Source of the DNA: Psococerastis gibbosa
Lineage: Eukaryota; Arthropoda; Insecta; Psocodea; Psocidae
Assembly: GCA_963971405.1 (NCBI GenBank)
Contig: OZ020484.1
Span: 32,138,770-32,202,769 of the forward strand
Direction of reading: 5' to 3'
Length of the DNA stretch: 64,000 nucleotides
Shown here: positions 59,240-64,000 of the stretch, piece after piece
Layout: each line of letters opens with the position of its first letter
How positions within the stretch are numbered: the stretch's first letter is position 1
Notes under the pieces: model-generated
What the model was told of the DNA's origin: nothing
Seen by the model: only the letters and a program-made list of their open reading frames with translations
Database searches by the model: none
Translations under genes and position numbers: made by a program

Positions 59240-59960
59240 TAGGCGATGGCATTGCATATTCTAGAACGGTCAGACAACACATTACCCCACAGGAATAATG
59301 GCAGGGCACGCAATGCATTTGACCGTGAATTTTCTATAATTTTTTTCAAAAAAACATTTTTTGCAAAAAAAAAAAAATACTTTTCTGGGAAAGCAACCTT
59401 TCCGGTTTTCTTTACTCTTTTTAACACCTAAAACATGTCTGAAGGTAGAAATCATCGATAGAAAGGTTTAGCAGACATTTTTTTTTTTTAGTCATTTTTC
59501 ATTAAAATTTAGATATTTTTATTTTTTTACCCCCCGAAGCAAACAATCAAGGGGCAAGCGACCCCCCACATTTTATTAACATTAAAAAAACGTCTAAATA
59601 ATGATTTCGCCAAAACGGCTCCAACGATTTCTTTTAAATTCACATATCTTGTAGTCGTTATTAATGTTAACAAAATGCAGGGGGTCGCTTGCCCCTTGAT
59701 AGTTTGCTTCTGGGGGTAAAAAAATAAAAATAACTCAATTTTCATGAAAAATTATTAAAAAATGATTTTTCTGCGAAACCTTTCTATCAATTATTTCTAC
59801 CTTCAGGCATGTTTTAGGTGTTAAATTGATTAACGAAACCGGACAGGTTGCTTTCCCAAAAAACCATTTAGTTTTGAGCAAAAAGTTTGTTTTTTGAAAA
59901 AATGATAGAAAATTTACGCTTGAATGCATTGCGTGCCCTGCCATTATTGCTGTGTGGTAT
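59240..59960. repeat. Head-to-head pair of poly-C/CTGT repeat segments
   Basis: 59260-59580 is the reverse complement of 59660-59960 with scattered changes (cattgcgtgccctgccatta and its inverse; caaacaatcaaggggcaagc and its inverse). The unit forms a large imperfect palindrome. Confidence 0.7.
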
Positions 59961-60150
59961 TTTGTTGGTCTGACCTATCTAGAATTTAACTCATCTCCAG
60001 TGACATCAGGTGCTACAACCCCCCCCCCCCCCCGAAATAACGGAAATGTAACTATGGGAAAATTATTTACCATGAAATTATTCATTTTCTCTTTCTGCTA
60101 ATTTTGATAAATTCGAAAGCATGTTCGTGTAAACTCGGACCGGTTCTTAG
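59600..60150 (+). repeat. Poly-C/CTGT repeat family, 3' half copy
   Basis: From aaaacggctccaacgatttc to aagcatgttcgtgtaaactc, parallel to 58660-59210, with a 15-base C run at 60019-60033. Confidence 0.7.
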
Positions 60151-60770
60151 AGATGTAAAAGAAAAAAAATACACACAGTAATGCACGTATTGGACTTATA
60201 ATTATCTTGAAACATTTAAGTATAAATGAACGAGGCCCGTGAACTGCTCAGTGCTTTCTAATATTCTAAATGAGTAAATGATGTACCTGGCCCTGTTCTG
60301 AAACAGGGATAAGGAAGTGTACAATGTGACTTGCAACCCCTAGCTGGACCCAGGTGCCAGGTATGAAGCTCCGCGGGTGGTGCTTGCGTTGAGCAACAGT
60401 TCGCTGCCAAGTATCATCTTAGTTCGCGTTTCTATAGAATGGAATCGTAAATGCAGGGGCCTTTCTATAGTGTTATGAGATTTAATCTACCTACTGAGAC
60501 CTTCATTGGACTGCCGGAAAATCTCTCAACTTGTTTTTACATGACCCCCTGACGGCTCTGAGCCCAAAACCACCCCCCCCCCCCGCTCAAAATGTTAAAG
60601 TTAAATGTTTATTTTAGAGTAATCCAGGGGTCAATGTCAACGACCCTGGGGTTCGCTAAATTCATCGTAAATGTAAATGTCAGATTGTGTAAACAGACAT
60701 TTAATTATTATTTTTTTCTAAATTGTTTATCAGCGGATATATTTAAAATGTGAGGCGTTATTTTTTTTTA
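60150..60770. other. Unique segment between repeat copies
   Basis: No gene seen. It holds a 12-base C run at 60573-60584 and otherwise unrecognised sequence. Confidence 0.4.
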
Positions 60771-61622
60771 TTTTTTGCTTTCCAATTTAAACGTAGTATA
60801 AGAAAAGCTTTGTGATGGTCGAAATTTTCGATTCCGAGATTTCAACGCATTAACACGTTTTGAAGTCCCAGGAACCCAAAAAAGTGGTTTTTACGAAATG
60901 TCTGTCTGTCGCTCTGTCTGTCTGTCTGTATGTATGTCTGTCTGTCCGTTCAACGATTTCCGGGCAAACTACTCGGCCGATTTTGAGGAAATTTTGCACG
61001 TAGGTTCACAAAAATCATACCTCCAGACCATTTCTTTTATTTCGGGCTAACTCAATTTGGGGCGGTTTCATTCTCAAAAACTGCTCCAACGATTTCTTTT
61101 AAATTCACATATCTTGTAGTCGTTATTAATGTTCACAAAATGCAGGGGTCGCTTGCCCCTTGATAGTTTGCTTCTGGGGGTAAAATAATAATAATAATAA
61201 TAACTAAATTTTCATGAACAATTATTAAAAAATAATTTTTCTGCGAAACCTTTCTATCGATTATTTCTACCTTCAGGCATGTTGTAGGTGTTAAATTGAG
61301 TAACGAAACCGGACAGGTTTGCTTTCCCAAAAAACCATTTGGTTTTGTGCAAAAATTTTGTTTTTTGAGAAAATTATAGACAATTCACGCTTTAATGCAT
61401 TGCGTGCCCTGCCATTATTGCTGTGTGGTATTGTGTTGGTCTGACCTATCTAGAATTTAACACATCTCCAGTGACATCAGGTGGACAACCCCCCCCCCCC
61501 AAATATCGGAAATTTAACCATAGGAAAATTATTTACCATGAAATTATTCATTTTCTCTATCTGCTAATTTTGATAAATTGGAAAGCATGTTCGAGTAAAC
61601 TCGGACCGGTTCTTTATTAATA
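60770..61622 (+). repeat. Poly-C/CTGT repeat family, most complete copy
   Basis: Head ctttccaatttaaacgtagt, aggaacccaaaaaagtggtt, (ctgt)n at 60900-60955, cgatttccgggcaaactact, aaactgctccaacg, cctgccattattgctgtgtg, C run 61489-61500, and end aactcggaccggttctttat. Length about 850 bp. Confidence 0.75.
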
Positions 61623-62515
61623 TCTTCATACATTTTATTTATATTTTCATTTTATGAGAAATAATTTGTCGATTTTATATTTTATCGGGACTATCTATAA
61701 ATGTAAAAGGCATCTTCACGAATCACGATATTCATGATGCTTACATTTCCGGATTTAACTTAACATTTTAAACATTTAGCACGCTGAATCACAGAGAATT
61801 TTCTTTGAACCTCGGTGCTATAGTCTCATAGAGCAAAATTTTATGTTTCCGCATGAAACCAAGCTATTCCTTTTAAAAATTTGAAAATTCGTGGCTGTGC
61901 TGTAATTTGTCTTGCGGAAAACAGTGAAGCTGCCACCTACCGACTGCCAGTGCCAGTCCATTAGTTTAGCCACGTAGGCATTGTGATAGTATGCAAATCC
62001 GCTCAGGTATGAGGTATTTCTTGGAACCTCAGGGTGGTCTGATGTTTTAGCTGCGTGTCTGAATGAAAAGACTCTGGCCTGGCCCCTAGGGTTGGAATTT
62101 GTTATTTATAGCCGACTTAGCCTGCCGAGACTAAGGGGTGTCTCCATGCCATCTCCATTCTCCATGCTCCACGGGCCTCCATCATTGAAAATTTGAAACT
62201 ATTTCATTTTCATTCATTTCTATTTGGCGTTTAGAACAGTCTGTATAACGGAAAAAAATTTAAAACGCTGTTTTTAATTTTGTTTTACAATGGTGATAAT
62301 GATATATATAAGGCACAAAGGTCCACCTGAGACTTTTCTTAGCAAATCAAGTTGGACTACTCCAACGAGCAGTCATCAGCCGAAGGTCAGTAAAGTTGTT
62401 CTATTATGTAATTTTACCGCCGGCGCCTACTAATAAAAGTGGAATTCACTCTTGTGGAATGCCAGAAGAGGAAGCTGGCCGCTGACATTGGCCACCCCTG
62501 AATCACCCCAAAATA
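61622..62515. other. No gene recognised
   Basis: AT-rich sequence without coding signals. Confidence 0.4.
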
Positions 62516-62519
62516 GATT

Positions 62520-62770
62520 GGTTTATACTTTTGCTTTCCTATTTATAGGCCTACGTAATATAAGGAAAGCTTTGATGGATTTACACGATTTGAGGAACCC
62601 AAAAGAGTGGTTTTTACGAAGTGCCTGACTGTCTCTCTTGTCGGTTTGTCGATTTGTGGGCAAATGACGATGAAATTTGGCAAATATGTACCCAAAGATG
62701 ATGCCTCGGGTCAATTTTTATTTATTATTTTTGGCTAACTTAATTTGGGGGGGGGGGGTTATTTTGCGGT
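62520..62770 (+). repeat. Poly-C/CTGT repeat family, truncated copy
   Basis: Head ctttgctttcctatttata, gaggaacccaaaagagtggt and a 12-base G run at 62747-62758. A second head (tcctatttttacgttagtac) starts at 62850 and breaks off by 62900. Confidence 0.65.
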
Positions 62771-62997
62771 TATCCGGGAGTGGCCAATGTAGGTTAACGG
62801 TAAGCTATGTGGCCTATCATATGGTATTTCTCATCTGAGTTCCTATACTTACTTTCCTATTTTTACGTTAGTACAAGGAAAGCTTAGTTAAGGTCGAAAT
62901 TTCCTTTATGTTGTTGTGACTGTTCTCCTAAGTTGTTTATATTTTATTCCTGATATCTAAATAATTTAGAAATTAGACACAATTATTGTATCTAGTC

Positions 62998-63474
62998 TAT
63001 AAGGCTACCATTTTTATTTTGCAAGAAAACGTGACACCTTTGGGCAAGGCCGTACCTAACCTATTGTAGAATTTTTCCAAGAGGCGGGGGTTGAAATGAT
63101 AGTTTTCGTGGTGTTCTTTTCCATGTAAAGTAGGCTATAGCTCAATAAAAAACCGAAGCAGCAGAATTGTTTTTTTCACCTTTTTTAGTGTAGGTACATT
63201 TTAGATAATTTTGTAAGTTTGTCCCCGTCGACCCTGTCCCATCTTCCTTGAACCGGCTGAGCCTCTCCCCTCGGGTACGCACTTGCCTTGGATTTAAAAC
63301 TTTGGCGGTAAAATTTAAACATTACAATTGTTTTATTTTTCTTGCAAAATACATTTTTTTCAAAAGTTGTCGATTTGTTCGATAAATGAAAAAATGGGAC
63401 ATTATCGCGTCCCGACAACAATTTGCCGGAACACGGGACAATGAGCTAAAAAACGGGACGAATGGTAGCCTTAC
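62998..63474. mobile_element. Probable non-autonomous DNA element (about 475 bp)
   Basis: taaggctaccattttta at the left and aatggtagcctta at the right are inverse. Flanked by atctagtc (62990-62997) and atctagtg (63475-63482), an 8-bp duplication with one mismatch, hAT-like. The minus frame 63185-63421 has no recognised domain. Confidence 0.55.
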
Positions 63475-63481
63475 ATCTAGT

Positions 63482-64000
63482 GTATTCTTTCGAAGTTATG
63501 GCGTTACTAGTATTTGAGAGAATATGCACATCGAAAGTAAATTAGAGCTAATGTTTTAATTGGCGAACGCCGCTTTGCGGCAGAAATAGGCAGGTAGCAT
63601 TTTTTAATATAGACATGAAATAGTGGGGGTTTTATCAGCAATAGTCATTTATTTACAGCCCTCCTCCCCCCTTGGCTACGTTCATGGTCCCACCGTTTGG
63701 TAGCAATTAAATTTCAATGTGGTATAATAATAATAGTCTTTATTGAAAATATATATATATATATATAGATACAGCGAGATTAAGACCAAGGCCCACCCTT
63801 ACACCTAACTGTACATATCAGCGAGAGCTTAATGGAAATATTTAAATTTTATTAGCTACATTCATACCGAATATCTGTCCAGTCATCGGTTCCGTCCAAC
63901 CTTTACACGGGAATGAAACTGACCGAATCCATCACTATAAAACTCAGGCTTATCACTAAGAGCCTTATTTGTTGTTTTACTTATAGAAATATTTTTAAAA
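63482..64000. other. No gene recognised
   Basis: AT-rich. A (TA)n run lies at about 63749-63768. Nothing else recognised. Confidence 0.4.

Noticed and set aside
1-64000. CRISPR array, operon, prophage or other prokaryotic system
   Set aside because: The window is intron-rich eukaryotic DNA; repeats are dispersed mobile elements without regular spacing.
1-64000. Endogenous viral element
   Set aside because: All retro-type coding pieces match non-LTR or Penelope-like elements; no capsid, envelope or viral polymerase motif was seen.

Overview
This is an AT-rich eukaryotic nuclear window, almost certainly from an arthropod. The evidence is a spliced Spindle-E-type piRNA-pathway helicase, an IAP-type BIR exon, and an insect-like mix of mobile elements (hAT, mariner, Harbinger-like, Penelope-like, CR1/Jockey-like and RTE-like LINEs, tRNA-derived SINEs). 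A hemipteran-like insect is a guess; the sequence does not fix the species.

The backbone of the window is one minus-strand host gene. I rebuilt it by hand as 21 coding exons running from ATG at 48710 down to TAA at 5953, with every junction in phase. The conceptual product is 1356 aa. It reads as an N-terminal leader, a DExH helicase core (GATGCGKT, DEVH, SAT, LVFLPG, QRAGRVGR), an extended Tudor domain and a C-terminal CCHH finger. This is the architecture of spindle-E/TDRD9. Its introns, about 39 kb in total, are packed with mobile elements.

Layout: 1-3400 holds a MITE-like hairpin and an intact two-exon hAT (ZMYM1-like) transposase gene. 3400-5950 is intergenic and holds the probable 3' end of spn-E. 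5953-48710 is spn-E. Its introns contain a mariner deletion derivative (11484-12211), LINE relics, a Harbinger-like family of three elements with matching 3-bp target duplications (16002-17518, 34361-34507, 40633-42671), MITEs nested in MITEs, a foldback element with about 476-bp arms next to exon 11, and a nearly 4.25-kb hAT element with an intact 811-codon ORF (30417-34662). Intron 1 also carries LINE pieces and a Penelope-like GIY-YIG fragment inside an inverted repeat. 49.8-51.56 kb is a broken LINE interrupted by a 64-bp retrocopy. About 52.1-53.76 kb holds a possible promoter and the first half of a BIR domain on the plus strand, divergent from spn-E. From 53.8 kb to the end I see only mobile and repetitive DNA, dominated by a repeat carrying long poly-C/poly-G tracts.

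Functionally, the one host gene that can be reconstructed is a piRNA-pathway gene (transposon silencing in the germline), and it sits in a transposon-rich region. The BIR exon is probably the start of an apoptosis-inhibitor or related gene that continues beyond the window or in exons I could not find. No CRISPR, operon or prokaryotic structure is present.
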